A stretch of 64,000 nt of DNA from Phymatolithon calcareum (taxonomy: Eukaryota; Rhodophyta; Florideophyceae; Hapalidiales). Under the pieces are notes generated by a model. It saw only the letters and a list, made by a program, of their open reading frames with translations. It searched no databases and was not told the DNA's origin. The DNA lies in contig OZ345373.1 in assembly GCA_977006965.1 (NCBI GenBank), positions 1,736,001 through 1,800,000 on the forward strand, read 5' to 3'. Each line of letters opens with the position of its first letter. The stretch's first letter is position 1. A program made the translations under genes and the position numbers. Below, in pieces: positions 63,193 to 64,000 of the stretch.

Positions 63193-64000
63193 CAGGACGT
63201 GCTGTTCAGAAGAGAGCCGCGTACATCATCAGACCCACAAACCCCCCCTATCCCAGCCAAATCATAGGCATTGCACCAATGAACGACGGTCTGTACTCCC
63301 TCAGACCGAATACCAATCATGTCCTGCCCACGTGCAACATATCAACTCTGTTTGGATGTATTCGCAAGCCAATACCATCACACCTCCGCCAACGTCCTGT
63401 CCCTTCCGGCCTACGTGTGCAGAGACCACTTATATCTAGAGTCGTATCAGGGATCGTGGTGCCGGTGGATGAGCTGGTGATCACCAGCTTATCCACCGGC
63501 ACCACTATCCCTCCGTTTCACGAGTTCGAATGATGACAATACAGCTTCGCATCGTCAACAAAACACCTCCTCTCTTTCTCTGAACGTGTCAAGCCACACG
63601 CACTCACACGAACAAGTGCCTCCACTGCCCGCAGATAGCGAAGCTATACGTTGGCACTTAAAAATGTCTCGTGTACAACCATCTACATTACGTAATATGG
63701 AATCCCGCAATCTTGTCATCGGAATGCCCTCTTCCCTCCGTCCACTGTCGGCACTGCTGAGTTGCAGTGCCTGCTTTGTGGGAAAACACAGCAAAGCAGC
63801 TCACCCTCCACGACTGCACCCAATCCTCCAACCAGGGACATACATCTCTTCCGACACATGTGGCCCTGTCACACCGCCCGCCTTGAATGGATTTCAGCAC
63901 TTTCTAACGTTCATTGACCGCAGCGCTGATCCCGACCACACTAAACAGACCAATCCAAGTACTACTGACCGACAACGGGAAAGAATACAGCTCCAGGGTA
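63193..64000 (+). pseudogene. Copia-2 pre-integrase and integrase remnant
   Basis: Reads DVLFRREPRTSS, then NDGLYSLRP (a Copia pre-integrase stretch). After disruption by a 62-bp palindrome it continues at about 63755 with LLSCSACFVGKHSKAAH (CXXC of the integrase finger) and SSDTCGPVTPPALNGFQHFL, the first catalytic Asp region. The window ends in IQVLLTDNGKEYSS, the second Asp. The stretch between the two Asp motifs is too short, so an internal deletion has occurred. Several stops are present; continues past the window. Confidence 0.75.
63450..63511. repeat. 62-bp palindrome in Copia-2
   Basis: Arms 63450-63480 and 63481-63511 are inverted copies with two mismatches and no spacer, centred on GGTGATCACC. 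It lies within the decayed Copia coding sequence. Confidence 0.9.

Larger units (their letters stand above)
51255..64000 (+). mobile_element. Decayed Ty1/Copia element (Copia-2), split by Gypsy element
   Basis: Plus-strand Copia remnants continue on both sides of 52781-63187: Gag and the start of the protease region to the left, pre-integrase and integrase to the right. The last codon before the Gypsy insertion (SLLCISQLCA) and the first after its target duplication (DVLFRRE) belong to one Copia protease/pre-integrase region. Many stops and a further 50-bp SINE insertion show long decay. LTRs were not identified with confidence and the 3' part lies outside the window. Confidence 0.8.

Overview
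The window is eukaryotic, repeat-dominated and poor in ordinary genes. There are no operons, no tRNA or rRNA genes, and most intact reading frames belong to transposable elements (TEs). The mixture is a chromodomain Ty3/Gypsy, two Ty1/Copia elements, a LINE with RNase H, a SINE-like family, and DNA transposons of the PIF/Harbinger, pogo/Tigger, piggyBac, hAT and Mutator-like types. It fits a TE-rich protist or macroalga such as a florideophyte red alga. That is inferred from the transposase flavours, few visible introns and uneven base composition; no single marker proves it.

Layout. 1-1.9 kb: 3' part of an unrecognised minus-strand gene broken by three frame changes. 4.6-6.3 kb: decayed piggyBac-like transposase. 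7.0-8.5 kb: complete but dead pogo/Tigger element with inverted repeats and TA target sites. 9.0-12.4 kb: degenerate LINE ending in an A/G-rich tail. 13.3-20.3 kb: complete Copia element with 497-bp LTRs, 5-bp target duplication, three in-frame stops and an exact 833-bp internal tandem duplication. 22-25 kb: LTR-like repeats, a hairpin and a broken FAD-dependent amine-oxidase fragment. 26.7-27.0 kb: hAT-type MITE with 8-bp target duplication. 28.5-29.5 kb: short Mutator-like element with 84-bp inverted repeats and 10-bp target duplication.

30.0-33.2 kb holds an apparently intact PIF/Harbinger element: DDE transposase and convergent SANT/Myb-like protein, TTA target site and 16-bp inverted repeats. 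33.3-34.5 kb is a foldback element whose arms are inverted arrays of a short AGTGTCACTAAT-type motif. 35.3-37.3 kb contains diverged copies of an unknown ~200-codon gene, one split by a SINE-like insertion with a (CTT)n end; two more copies of that SINE 3' end lie at 34.7 and 51.5 kb. 39.6-40.7 kb is the best candidate for a host gene. 46.8-49.3 kb has hAT and DDE transposase relics. From about 51.3 kb to the window end runs a decayed Copia element, split by a 10.4-kb chromodomain Gypsy element (52.8-63.2 kb) that carries gag-pol on the minus strand and a long antisense reading frame beside its 3' LTR.

The genes do not form a pathway. They work, or worked, as separate transposition modules: integrase, RT and RNase H for the retroelements, transposase plus DNA-binding partner for Harbinger. 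Nesting gives a partial order: Copia-2 is older than both the Gypsy and SINE copy 3; the SINE insertion at 36.6 kb is younger than the gene copy it splits.
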